Translations under genes and position numbers: made by a program
In this document: positions 7,901 to 14,974 of the stretch, in pieces
Numbering within the stretch: position 1 is the stretch's first letter
How the letters are laid out: each line of letters starts with the position of its first letter
Notes under the pieces: model-generated
Seen by the model: the letters and a program-made list of their open reading frames with translations, nothing else
What the model was told of the DNA's origin: nothing
The model's database searches: none
Origin: Pseudomonadota bacterium
GTDB taxonomy: Bacteria; Myxococcota_A; Polyangia; Polyangiales; JAFGIB01
Length of the DNA: 32,011 nt
Direction: 5' to 3'
NCBI GenBank assembly: GCA_017881185.1
Contig: JADGRE010000047.1
Location: 1 to 32,011 of the forward strand

Positions 7901-9259
7901 CGGCAGCAGGTCGGCGACCGCACGGGGCGGCGGCAGATCGATGTCGCCGAAGCCGCCGTCGGCATGCTTGGCGACGGGCAGCTGATTGACCGGTGCAGGC
8001 AGGTCGGGGAGCTCGAGGTCGCCGAAGCTGGCCTCGCCGTCGTGCAGCGACGCACCGAGCTTCGGTACGGGCAAATCGAGATCACCGAAACCGCCGGCGC
8101 TCTTGGGTGCGGGTAGATCCACCAGCTGCTTGGGCGCGGGTAGATCCACCAGCTGCTTGGGCGCGGGTAGATCCACCAGCTGCTTGGGCGCGGGTAGATC
8201 CACCAGCTGCTTGGGCGCGGGTAGATCCACCAGTTGCTTGGGCGCAGGCAGATCCGTCAGTTGCTTGGGCGCGGGTAGATCCGCCAGCTGCTTGGGCGCG
8301 GCCAGATCCAGGTCGCCGAACGCGCGCTGACCCTTGGCTGCTGGGGGCTTGGGCTTGGGCAGATCGACGGCCAGCTTGGGCGTGGGTAGATCGGCACCAG
8401 CATCGAGATCGAGGCCGGCCTGCCCGACGGTCTTGGGCGCAGGCAAATCGATCGCGTCGAACTCTGCGGGTGGCCGCTGCCGCAGCTGCTTGGGTGCAGG
8501 TAAGTCGGTGACGCCAGGCTCGGGAGGCGTCGGACCCTTGAGCGCAGGCAGATCAGCGAACAACGGGTCGACGGGCACGGACGCCGCAGGCGCAGGGGCC
8601 GCTGCGGGCGCACCGAAAGCACTGGCCGCGCTGCGCGCAGGCGGCTTGCCGCCGAACGCACTGGCGGATGCAGCGGCGGGTGCAGCGGCGCCACCCATGC
8701 CCTTGGGCAGGCCGGCTGCAGGATTGGGCCGGGGGGCCGCAAGCTTGGCAGCGGGCGCAGGGGGCGCGAGCGAGCCCCACGGCACAGCCGGCTTGGGTGG
8801 CGGTTTCAGCGCGGGCAAATCCGTGAAGCCAGCGTCTGGAGGGTGCGCAGCAGCGGGTGCAACGGCCGGCGGCAGACCCAGCATGGTGCCCTTGAGCTTG
8901 CCCGCGGCTGCGGCCATTGGCGCAGGCACCACCGCGGCTGGCGGGCCCAGCGGCGCGCCCTGACCGAGCAGCGTCTTGTTCTGCGCGCCCGCAGCTGACG
9001 GCGGCGCCACCAGGGGGGGATTCGGCAGCGCGCCGCCTGCAGCTGTCGGCGGCGGTGCACCCAGACCCGCCGGTGCCGGCAGCGGCACAGTGAGCGGCCC
9101 AGCGACCGGGCTCGCCGACGTCGAGCTCGTGCTGCCGTCACGCGCCACCACGAAGCTCGTGTTGCACTTGGGACAGCGCATCTTCATGCCCTTGTCGGGC
9201 ACGCGTCGCTCGTCCACATCGTACGGCGACTTACACGAAACGCACTCTACTTTGATCAT
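4976..9259 (-). CDS. Zinc-ribbon, single-membrane-helix, giant TPR protein (possible GltI/AgmK-like)
   Basis: 1427 residues. An N-terminal MJ0042-type zinc ribbon has ligands C6, C9, C29 and C32 (ECVSC, RCPKC). Residues about 45-600 are low-complexity Pro/Ala-rich, then acidic, with recurrent LPAPK-type motifs that include a perfect tandem block at about residues 317-386. One membrane helix lies at about 605-630 (VYVLAAVAIVLVVLGGAG), preceded by a basic KGKR. Residues about 650-1420 are a long TPR solenoid with many A-x-F/Y-x-K-A-L-x-x-x-P units. The expected topology is zinc ribbon and repeats in the cytoplasm, TPR array in the periplasm. The layout resembles large TPR scaffolds of the myxobacterial Glt complex (GltI/AgmK), but that link is inference and the gene is about 8 kb from the Glt-like cluster. 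It is divergent from zapA with a 113-base spacer. Confidence 0.85.
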   Translation of the reverse strand: MIKVECVSCKSPYDVDERRVPDKGMKMRCPKCNTSFVVARDGSTSSTSASPVAGPLTVPLPAPAGLGAPPPTAAGGALPNPPLVAPPSAAGAQNKTLLGQGAPLGPPAAVVPAPMAAAAGKLKGTMLGLPPAVAPAAAHPPDAGFTDLPALKPPPKPAVPWGSLAPPAPAAKLAAPRPNPAAGLPKGMGGAAAPAAASASAFGGKPPARSAASAFGAPAAAPAPAASVPVDPLFADLPALKGPTPPEPGVTDLPAPKQLRQRPPAEFDAIDLPAPKTVGQAGLDLDAGADLPTPKLAVDLPKPKPPAAKGQRAFGDLDLAAPKQLADLPAPKQLTDLPAPKQLVDLPAPKQLVDLPAPKQLVDLPAPKQLVDLPAPKQLVDLPAPKSAGGFGDLDLPVPKLGASLHDGEASFGDLELPDLPAPVNQLPVAKHADGGFGDIDLPPPRAVADLLPPKERTVQGVGRAAPATLDESSFGDLNMAGDSLPPSLMADGDETSFGGIQPDPIPRPAAPTVPGMSMPASLQLDGSIPPALGGDDLLEEEADEAADDFGEVSLPDDEGDESEEDMEFGIAEGAEEEGGFALPPEILRRQRGEDAEASEAAKGKRAVYVLAAVAIVLVVLGGAGAALGLTNYGFFGIYYLERYLPEAGDPKFARDAIARAEKTAATDTYRDARRALTVLGEARHRAGLNRELLTRSVLHEALFLVRYGGDMGGSAHLAAILSRLDERHGIAPGMDLARAAEAARRQAWPEVETALNAAREQTPSDPYVDLVAGEAALRQGKLVPAEKAFALALKHGGGARAQWGLARVAIAKNGQGVEAVIEETLKLSPLHAEAHVADARLLWSEGKEDRAMQELRQALGQEQIDDVYIVASKQGQAAGFSVLGYIHESRGRLHLAEKAYADALAADPYLIDALLGAGRVMLRQHRYNDALARFESALNIAQKSTNPIVLSGRKADAEARLGQGRAQLELERAPEAKANLAALMVQSPNDAEIVLAVGETEEALDNKDAAEALFKKSIELAPNAFAGYLGLSQFYAKQNQADKASEVLNQAASKVEENAEMRRMLGQSELARNRVDSAVHEFKRAVELDPQDLDSQFGLAVAYRRAGELDKSAALFDQIGARDSHFAGLTLERGQLYEARGDYVKAADNYKQALDKDPSDTSLMLRLGAAQVEQNALDDADQTLAKVIHETPNSAEAEYFIGRVALARGRGPDALTHFDRALSLDGTQAVFHLYAGRAALAMANLGRTLEEVEIALGRDATLADAYWVRGEVRLRMGAVKDALKDLQRALTLKPSRIEALGLMAQCYDEMRELPRAVQVYHQALDKDPSNGEWWYKLGRLDLDLGEHGAGADALKKAMDLGDKKEPMPYWLPDAYRLAGEAARISNSKKTATALYQRYLAIAPDGALDRDEVRNILKSWGVELTEN
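8102..8308 (-). repeat. 27-bp coding tandem repeat (nine-residue LPAPKQLVD unit)
   Basis: Seven whole 27-bp units lie at 8111-8299, with partial units at both edges. The four at 8111-8137, 8138-8164, 8165-8191 and 8192-8218 are identical; the next three differ by a few bases (residue V becomes T or A in two). The period is a multiple of three, so copy-number change keeps the frame. It lies in the disordered cytoplasmic half of the zinc-ribbon/TPR protein. Confidence 0.95.
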
Positions 9260-9341
9260 GTCGGACTGTGCCGTTGCGCGCGCGGAGCTCTGGAGCCCTG
9301 AGCCAAACGTGAAAAGTCTGGTCAGCGTAACACGACCTCGC

Positions 9342-9371
9342 TTGACGCCGCACGTTTGACGCGGCTAGACC
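9342..9371 (+). promoter_or_regulatory. Weak promoter-like motifs before zapA
   Basis: Two TTGACG hexamers occur 14 bases apart (9342-9347 and 9356-9361). The first has a poor -10 (TAGACC, 9366-9371) after 18 bases. The zapA start follows immediately with no Shine-Dalgarno sequence. The rest of the 9260-9372 spacer shows nothing further. Confidence 0.2.
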
Positions 9372-9372
9372 T

Positions 9373-9696
9373 GTGGGTGTGAAACACACGGTGATTTTGG
9401 AGATCGCAGGCACGAAGTTTCGGCTCGTCGCGGACGCGAACCAAGCGCACCTCGAGGAGCTGGCCACCATGGTGAACGAGCGCGTCGGCAAGCTCGGCGC
9501 CGCAAGCAAGAGCGCCTCGGCAGCCCAGCTCTTGGCGCTGGTGGCGCTCGGCCTCGCCGATGATCTCAAGACCTGCGAGAAGAAGCTGCGCGACGTCGAT
9601 CAGCTGGCCCGAACCACGATTTCCAGCGTGATCGCCCGCATCGACAACCGCCTGGGCGAAGATCTCGCCGAGCATCCCGAGCACCCGGTCGACTGA
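9373..9696 (+). CDS. zapA: Cell division protein ZapA
   Basis: 107 residues. The N-terminus VKHTVILEIAGTKFRLVAD is the beta-rich ZapA head, followed by HLEELATMVNERV and a long helix or coiled coil to the C-terminus, matching the FtsZ-bundling ZapA family (about 100 residues). The start is GTG at 9373, or a second GTG at 9379; neither has a clear ribosome site. The next gene on the strand is the 5-formyltetrahydrofolate cyclo-ligase gene, the same zapA-ygfA neighbourhood known from many proteobacteria. The stop codon lies in the loop of a perfect 10-bp hairpin. Confidence 0.85.
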   Translation: MGVKHTVILEIAGTKFRLVADANQAHLEELATMVNERVGKLGAASKSASAAQLLALVALGLADDLKTCEKKLRDVDQLARTTISSVIARIDNRLGEDLAEHPEHPVD

Positions 9697-9706
9697 CGAC
9701 CGGGTG
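9682..9706 (+). terminator. Hairpin over the zapA stop codon
   Basis: A perfect 10-bp stem, CACCCGGTCG / CGACCGGGTG, closes a five-base loop ACTGA holding the zapA stop TGA (9694-9696). No T tract follows, so it is not a standard intrinsic terminator. It may pause transcription, protect the 3' end, or do nothing. Confidence 0.4.
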
Positions 9707-9751
9707 GCGGAGCGCGCGCGACGCACGTGCTCCGGCTGTGAGCCAACGTAC

Positions 9752-9769
9752 GTACAAACGTACTTGTAC
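9752..9769. promoter_or_regulatory. Inverted repeat upstream of the cyclo-ligase gene
   Basis: GTACAA (9752-9757) and TTGTAC (9764-9769) form an inverted repeat with a six-base ACGTAC spacer. It lies in a locally AT-richer patch that ends ten bases before the ATG at 9780. It could be a small operator. No regulator gene is adjacent. Confidence 0.3.
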
Positions 9770-9779
9770 CCGAGCTGTG

Positions 9780-10394
9780 ATGAAACCGCCCCTGCCTGAA
9801 CCGTCACCAGCCGAGGTCGCGCGCCTGGCGGCCCAGATGAAGGCGGAGCTCCGCAGGCGCATGCGCGGCGTGCGCGCGGTGTTGCCGGCCGACGCGTGTG
9901 CGCAGCGCTCGCGGCGTGCTTGCGACCTCTTGCTCGCACTGCCGCAATACGCAAGCGCACGCACGCTGCTCGCGTACGTGGCCACGCGCAAAGAGCTCGC
10001 GCCGGCGCTGCTGGTCGATGCCGCACTGCGCGCCGGCAAGACGGTCGCGCTGCCACGCGTCAACGGCGAAGCACTATCGCTGCACCGCTACGTTGCAGGT
10101 GACGCGCTGGAGACGAACGGCTGGGACATCGACGAACCGCGACAGACCGCGCCGCTCGTGCAACCTACGGAGGTGGATCTCGTGCTGGTCCCCGCGCTGG
10201 CGATCGACACGCGCGGCTATCGCATTGGCTATGGCGGTGGGTTCTACGACCGCTTGTTGCCCAGCCTGACCAACGCGTACAAGGTCGGCCTGGCGTACGA
10301 TTTTCAGTTGATCAGTGAAGCGCCCATCGACGCACACGATGTCCCAGTCGATGCGATCGTGACGGACGCGAGCGTGCTAATCGCCAGCCGCTAG
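9780..10394 (+). CDS. ygfA: 5-formyltetrahydrofolate cyclo-ligase (MTHF synthetase)
   Basis: 204 residues from the ATG at 9780; an in-frame GTG at 9738 would add 14 residues but unusual composition. The enzyme uses ATP to turn 5-formyl-THF into 5,10-methenyl-THF. Supporting motifs are the N-terminal basic helix LKxRMR-type (MKAELRRRMRGVRAVL), LAYVATRKELA, KTVALPRV, DLVLVPALAID and the signature GYRIGYGGGFYDRLL (ATP-binding). The short gap after zapA (83 bases) leaves no room for a full 6S RNA, which sits between these genes in some gammaproteobacteria. The stop overlaps the convergent uvrC end by 18 bases. Confidence 0.9.
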   Translation: MKPPLPEPSPAEVARLAAQMKAELRRRMRGVRAVLPADACAQRSRRACDLLLALPQYASARTLLAYVATRKELAPALLVDAALRAGKTVALPRVNGEALSLHRYVAGDALETNGWDIDEPRQTAPLVQPTEVDLVLVPALAIDTRGYRIGYGGGFYDRLLPSLTNAYKVGLAYDFQLISEAPIDAHDVPVDAIVTDASVLIASR

Positions 10395-12335
10395 ATCAAT
10401 CGGCGTGGGCGTGTCGTCTTCCGACACTGCGTCTTGCGAGGCAACCGCGTCATCGGCTTCGAACGCGTGGCTGAGCGCCAGCTCTTCGCTGACCTCGGCG
10501 TCGGGCGTGGCGCGGTGCAGATGCGCCACGATGGCCGCAGCTTGCTTGCGACTGGTGCCCATCGCGACCAGCTCTTCCTCGCTCGCCTCCTCCAGCGCTT
10601 GCAGCGAGCCCGCCTTGCGCAGCAAGAGCACGCGCGTCTTCTTGCCGACACCGGCGACGTCGTCGAGCTTGCTGCGCAGGCGCTGGCCACGACCGACCTT
10701 CACGCGCAACGCGTTGCTGACGCGGTGCGCTTCGTCGCGCGCCTGCGCGAGCATGTTCAACGCGTGACTGGCGCTGCGCAACTCGACGGGGTTCTTGCGG
10801 CCAGGCAGGTACACGCGATCGACGAGCTGCGCGCCGAGCACGTTCTGCTTCTCCTTGGCGAGCGCTGCAAGCGGTAGATCGGAGATGCCGATCTCGGCGA
10901 GCGCCGAGGCCGCGATCGCCAGCTGTCCCTTGCCGCCGTCCACCACCAGCAAGTCGGGCAAGTCCCAGCCGGTCTCGGCCGCCTTGCCGCGACGGAAGCG
11001 ACGCACGAGCGCCTCGCGCATCGCGGCGTAGTCGTCGCCACCGGCCACGCTGCGAATGCGGAAGGTCCGGTAGCGCTTGCGATCGGGCTCGCCGTCCCGA
11101 AATGCGACGATCGCTGCAACGGTCTCTTTGCCGCCGGTGTGCGAGATGTCGATGCACTCGAAGCGCCGCGGCGGACGCGGCAGGCCGAGCGTGCTTGCCA
11201 CGGTGGACAGGCGCGCTTGCATATCTTCCTGCGCGCGCTGCTTCTCGCGAAAGGCGTGCGCGGCGTTCTCCATCGCCATGCGCAACAGCTGCGCCTTGGG
11301 CCCACGCTGCGGGCGGCAGATGCTCACGCGACCGGCACGCCGTTCGGCGAGCACTTCGCTCAAGCCGTTGGCTGCCTCGATCGTAACCGGCAAGAGCAGC
11401 TCTTCCGGCACGAACGAGCCGAGCCCATAGTACTCGGCCACGAACGAAGCGATCAGCTCGTCGTCGGGCAGGCGCACGTCGCGTAGATCGAAAGTGCGCA
11501 CGCCAATCACGCGGCCGCGCCGGGCCATGAGCACAGCCAGCTCCACCTTGTCACCGTTGCGGAAGTAGCCGAACACGTCCTGGTCGATGTCGCGCACCGC
11601 CGACACGCGCTGCGTCTGTTGCGTGGACTCGACGGCGCGCAGCTGATCGCGGTAGGTCGCCGCCAGCTCGTACTTCAATTCCTGGGCCGCGGTTTGCATG
11701 GACGCGCTCAGGTGCTGCACCAGCTCGTCGTGCCGGCCTTCGAGGAACAAGCTCACGTTGTGAACCTGCTCGCCGTATTCGGCGTGGTCCACCTCGTACA
11801 CGCAGGGCGCGAGGCAACGCTTGATCTGGTACTGCAGGCAGGGTCGGGTGCGCAGCTGGAACTCTGCATCGGTGCAGGTGCGCAAGCGAAAGTGTCGGTT
11901 CACCAGGCGCAAGGTCGCGCGCGCGGCCGTGGCCGAGTGGTAAGGGCCGAAGTAGCGCACGCCATCTTCCTTGGGCCGGCGCACCACCTCCAGGCGTGGC
12001 CACTTGGCCCGCGTGTCCAGACGCAGCGAAAGGTAGTCTTTGTCGTCGCGTAACTTTACGTTGTAGCGAGGCTGGTGCTGCTTGATCAGGCTGTTTTCGA
12101 GCAGCGCGGCCTCTTTCTCGGTCGCGGTGACGAAGGTCTCGATGTCGCCCAGCTCGAGCTGCAAGCGCTCGATGAAGTAGCGTTGGTCCGAGTTGCTGGC
12201 CTGAAAGTAGCTGCGGACGCGGCTCTTGAGGCTCGCGGCCTTGCCTACGTAGAGATACGCATCGGCGGCGTCTTTGAACACGTACACGCCCGGGCCCGCG
12301 GGCAGCGCGTCCAGCTTCTTGCGCCAGTCACTCAC
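10377..12335 (-). CDS. uvrC: Excinuclease ABC subunit C
   Basis: 652 residues from GTG 12335 (VSDWRKKLDALPAGPGVY). UvrC makes the 3' and 5' incisions in nucleotide-excision repair. Domains in order: GIY-YIG nuclease (GPGVYVFKD to YLYVGKAASLKSRVRSYF), the cysteine cluster RPCLQYQIKRCLAPC, a UVR helical motif near residues 205-240, the RNase H-like nuclease (FECIDISHTGG, LLVVDGGKGQL), and the C-terminal tandem helix-hairpin-helix (LDDVAGVGKKTRVLLL). After the last hairpin there is an extra acidic, Ala-rich tail of about 40 residues, making the protein longer than the usual ~600. The GTG overlaps the stop of the upstream histidine kinase (GTGA), so the two are probably translationally coupled. 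Confidence 0.96.
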   Translation of the reverse strand: MSDWRKKLDALPAGPGVYVFKDAADAYLYVGKAASLKSRVRSYFQASNSDQRYFIERLQLELGDIETFVTATEKEAALLENSLIKQHQPRYNVKLRDDKDYLSLRLDTRAKWPRLEVVRRPKEDGVRYFGPYHSATAARATLRLVNRHFRLRTCTDAEFQLRTRPCLQYQIKRCLAPCVYEVDHAEYGEQVHNVSLFLEGRHDELVQHLSASMQTAAQELKYELAATYRDQLRAVESTQQTQRVSAVRDIDQDVFGYFRNGDKVELAVLMARRGRVIGVRTFDLRDVRLPDDELIASFVAEYYGLGSFVPEELLLPVTIEAANGLSEVLAERRAGRVSICRPQRGPKAQLLRMAMENAAHAFREKQRAQEDMQARLSTVASTLGLPRPPRRFECIDISHTGGKETVAAIVAFRDGEPDRKRYRTFRIRSVAGGDDYAAMREALVRRFRRGKAAETGWDLPDLLVVDGGKGQLAIAASALAEIGISDLPLAALAKEKQNVLGAQLVDRVYLPGRKNPVELRSASHALNMLAQARDEAHRVSNALRVKVGRGQRLRSKLDDVAGVGKKTRVLLLRKAGSLQALEEASEEELVAMGTSRKQAAAIVAHLHRATPDAEVSEELALSHAFEADDAVASQDAVSEDDTPTPIDLAAGD

Positions 12336-13762
12336 GCGCGCACTGTAGCATCGGGCTGTACGGCCTGCGCAGCCCGACGCAGTCGCACCTCGAAGCACGC
12401 GCCACCCTGCGGCCTGTTGTGCGCGCAGATGCTGCCCTGCAAGCCATCGACGATGGCGGCCGTGACCGCGAGCCCGAGGCCCGTGCCCTTGCCTGCAGGC
12501 TTGGTGGTGGTGAACGGGTCGAAGAGCCGATCGAGCATGCGAGGGGCGATGCCCGGGCCGTCGTCCTGCACGCTGAGAAGCACACTCTGGCCGTCGTCGC
12601 TCGCCGTCGCGCTGATCTCGATCGTGCCCTTGCCTTTACCCTTGCCCTTGTCATCCAGCGCGTCGACGGCATTGAGCAACAGGTTGAGCACCACCTGCGT
12701 CAGGCGGTGCTGCGGGCCGACCACGCGTCCGCTCGCAGGGTCGATCGTCACGCGGATGTCGATGTCTTTGGATTCCTTCTGCGGCCTCACGAGGTTCACG
12801 GCGTCGCCGATCACCGCGTTCAGATCGGCGGTCTGCCGGTGCGTCGTATCGTTCAGATCGCGACGCGCGAAGTCGAGCAGATCGCGGATGATGTAGTTGA
12901 TGCGCTCGGTCTCGCGGTGGATGCGTTCCAGGAACTCGGCGGACTCGCTCTCGGACAGGCCGCCACCACGCAGTAGTTCCAGCAAGCCCAAGATCGCCGC
13001 AAGCGGATTGCCGATCTCGTGCGCGACTCCAGCCGCCAGCCGCCCGATGGATGCCAGCTTCTCGCCATGGATCAGCTGCTGCTCCTTGCTGGCGAGCTCG
13101 GTCGTGGTGCGCTCCAGCTCCGCGAGGCGGTCGACCATGCGCTTGCGCTCGGCGCGCAGCAGACCTGCCATCTCGTTGAAGGTGAGCGCGAGCCGTGCCA
13201 CCTCGGCCGAGCCCTCCTCGCGTGCCAGGCGCTGCTCACCGTCGTGCGGCAGCTGCGCCGCGGACTGCGTCAAGCGATCGAGCGGTCGAACGATGAGATA
13301 GGTGAGCGCCACGTACGCGAGCAAGAGCACCGACAGTCCCGTGATCGCCATGTAGAAGATGAGCAGGTCGGTCAGCTGCGCACCACGCTCGTGCTTCAGC
13401 GGCTGCAGCCATAGCTGCAAGCGCCCACCACCCGGCAGTGCGGTGCGCGCGCTCGGAGCGCCGAGGGTCTGTCCACAGCTGAAGCTCGGCTGTCCGCTGC
13501 GCTGCAACCGCAGACCGATCACACCGGCGCTACCGGCGAGCCCCTGGCACAGCGAGCGCAGGTCGGCGGCGCCGGCGTCGGGGCGAAGCGTGGTCGCCAG
13601 CACCTGCGCCACCAGGTCCTGCTGGTGCCGCTGGTCGAGCCCCAGATTGCGACGCGTCAGCTGCACCGTAGCGAAGCCGATTAGCCAGAACGACAGCGCA
13701 AACACCAGCGACAGCGCCAAGACGATCTGAGCGCGCAGTCCGAGGCGTGAAGGCAAGCGCAT
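12332..13762 (-). CDS. Membrane sensor histidine kinase (HAMP-HisKA-HATPase)
   Basis: 476 residues. Membrane helix 1 is at about 11-35, an extracytoplasmic sensor region at 36-132 contains two Cys (C72, C96), and membrane helix 2 is at about 133-158. A HAMP linker (about 159-212) and coiled coil lead to the H-box GVAHEIGNPLAAI with phospho-acceptor H248. ATPase motifs follow: N-box LNLLLNAVDAL (about 359-369), G1 DDGPGIAP, F-box LFDPFTTTK and G2 GKGTGLGLA. A short Lys-Gly run (KGKGKGKG, residues 372-379), coded by a 6-bp-period repeat, sits in the ATPase domain. All catalytic boxes look intact. It lies nine bases after the two-receiver gene and overlaps uvrC. The HEIGNPL type H-box is that of NtrB-like kinases. 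The signal sensed is unknown. Confidence 0.93.
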   Translation of the reverse strand: MRLPSRLGLRAQIVLALSLVFALSFWLIGFATVQLTRRNLGLDQRHQQDLVAQVLATTLRPDAGAADLRSLCQGLAGSAGVIGLRLQRSGQPSFSCGQTLGAPSARTALPGGGRLQLWLQPLKHERGAQLTDLLIFYMAITGLSVLLLAYVALTYLIVRPLDRLTQSAAQLPHDGEQRLAREEGSAEVARLALTFNEMAGLLRAERKRMVDRLAELERTTTELASKEQQLIHGEKLASIGRLAAGVAHEIGNPLAAILGLLELLRGGGLSESESAEFLERIHRETERINYIIRDLLDFARRDLNDTTHRQTADLNAVIGDAVNLVRPQKESKDIDIRVTIDPASGRVVGPQHRLTQVVLNLLLNAVDALDDKGKGKGKGTIEISATASDDGQSVLLSVQDDGPGIAPRMLDRLFDPFTTTKPAGKGTGLGLAVTAAIVDGLQGSICAHNRPQGGACFEVRLRRAAQAVQPDATVRA

Positions 13763-13771
13763 GGGTTGCGC

Positions 13772-14746
13772 CTAGTCGGACAGCGATTCGATGCGCACTT
13801 TGAGATCGGCGAAGCGCTTGAGGAACGGGCCATACTCGCTGCGGAACGCTTGCACGTAGCGACGCTCCTCGCGCAGCGCTTGCACCTCGTCGACCAGCTG
13901 TCCGAGCTTCTCGACCAGGTGTTCGGGACCCTTGAACGGCGCCTCGCTGGCTTTCAGCTGACCGGCCTCGTAGCGATCGACGCGACCTTGCCCAGCGCGC
14001 GAATACAAGAGGCCCAGCGCCGCGCTCTTCTGCGACTGCGCGGAGCGAATCAGCATCTGCCCCGGTAGATCGGCGAGCTCTTCGCACACGCACACGATCT
14101 GGAACGAGAAGGTCGACGCCTTGTCGAGCCCGGAGCCGCCGCTCATCTCCACCGAGACGTCCCACGGCTTGTCGGCGAGCAGGTTCGCCGTCTGCTGCAG
14201 GAAGTGTTGGTCCTCGTCGATGATCAGGATCGCGGGCTTCATCTGCAGGCCCGCGCCACTGGAGTCGCTGCCGCCGTACACGCGCCGGCCGAGCATGAGC
14301 ATGATGCGCATCGATTCCTCGAGCACACCGCGCACCTCGCGCAAGAGCGAGCTGTCCTTGGACCCGGCGCGGTAGCGGTCGACGGCCACGTGCACCGCAG
14401 CGCGCAGATGCTCGATCTGGTCGGGGCGCTTGCTGACGATGTCGACCACGCCGAAGCGCAGCGCTTCGACCGCGGCCTCGAACGAGCGCCGACCTGCCAT
14501 GAGCACGATGCGCGTGGGCCGCGAGTGCTCTTGAATGTACGCGGCGAGCTCGAGGCCGCCATTGGTGGTGGCGAAGTCGAGATCGATCAGCGCCGCGGGA
14601 AAGAACTTGCGCTTCACCAAGTCCCGCGCTTGCGCAGGCTCGAAGCACACGGTGGAGACGAAACCTTCGGAGTCGAAGAGCTTGCGCAAACCTTCGCGAT
14701 CGCGCTCGGCGCTCTCGGCGATCAGAAGCTCTTCACCTTGACTCAT
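13772..14746 (-). CDS. Two-receiver protein with a degenerate second receiver
   Basis: 324 residues from ATG 14746; the frame is open further upstream but that part reads as non-coding. Receiver 1 (about 1-125) keeps a plausible phospho-acceptor (D55 in ALIDLDFATTNGG) and Lys (K106 in DIVSKRP) but has AES in place of the usual acidic pair. A helical linker follows. Receiver 2 (about 171-265) keeps the acidic patch (ILIIDEDQ) but has VCVCEEL where the phosphorylated Asp should be, so it is probably a pseudo-receiver. The C-terminus (about 275-322) is a coiled coil with no DNA-binding domain. Its place directly before the histidine kinase suggests it is the partner or a connector, acting by protein contact. 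Confidence 0.75.
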   Translation of the reverse strand: MSQGEELLIAESAERDREGLRKLFDSEGFVSTVCFEPAQARDLVKRKFFPAALIDLDFATTNGGLELAAYIQEHSRPTRIVLMAGRRSFEAAVEALRFGVVDIVSKRPDQIEHLRAAVHVAVDRYRAGSKDSSLLREVRGVLEESMRIMLMLGRRVYGGSDSSGAGLQMKPAILIIDEDQHFLQQTANLLADKPWDVSVEMSGGSGLDKASTFSFQIVCVCEELADLPGQMLIRSAQSQKSAALGLLYSRAGQGRVDRYEAGQLKASEAPFKGPEHLVEKLGQLVDEVQALREERRYVQAFRSEYGPFLKRFADLKVRIESLSD

Positions 14747-14927
14747 GCGTGCGTTCCCGGACCCAAGGATAGCCGATCGAGCAAAGGCCGCGCACATTCC
14801 CAGCGCTAGACACCGAACGCGACTCAGGACCACGGACGCACAGACGGGCGTCGGCCGTTCATGTAGGACAAGGTGGCTCGCAGCGTTGCCTTGGGGACAC
14901 GAGTCGGCGGCTGCCGTGGCCGTGTCG

Positions 14928-14933
14928 TATACT
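14928..14933 (+). promoter_or_regulatory. Possible -10 element for leucine dehydrogenase
   Basis: TATACT lies 41 bases before the ATG at 14975, in the 228-base divergent spacer 14747-14974. No convincing -35 is present at 16-18 bases upstream. I see nothing else in the spacer. Confidence 0.25.
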
Positions 14934-14974
14934 TGCAAGAGGCGCTGCACGCAGTCGCGCGCCGGGAGTATTCA

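Noticed and set aside
8102..8308. CRISPR-like array
   Set aside because: The repeats are directly adjoining with no spacers and are in-frame coding units; the 13-bp array at 18014-18091 fails for the same reason.
9697..9779. 6S RNA gene between zapA and the cyclo-ligase gene
   Set aside because: This is the known place in some proteobacteria, but the gap is only 83 bases, less than half of a 6S RNA, and shows no matching closed-bubble fold.
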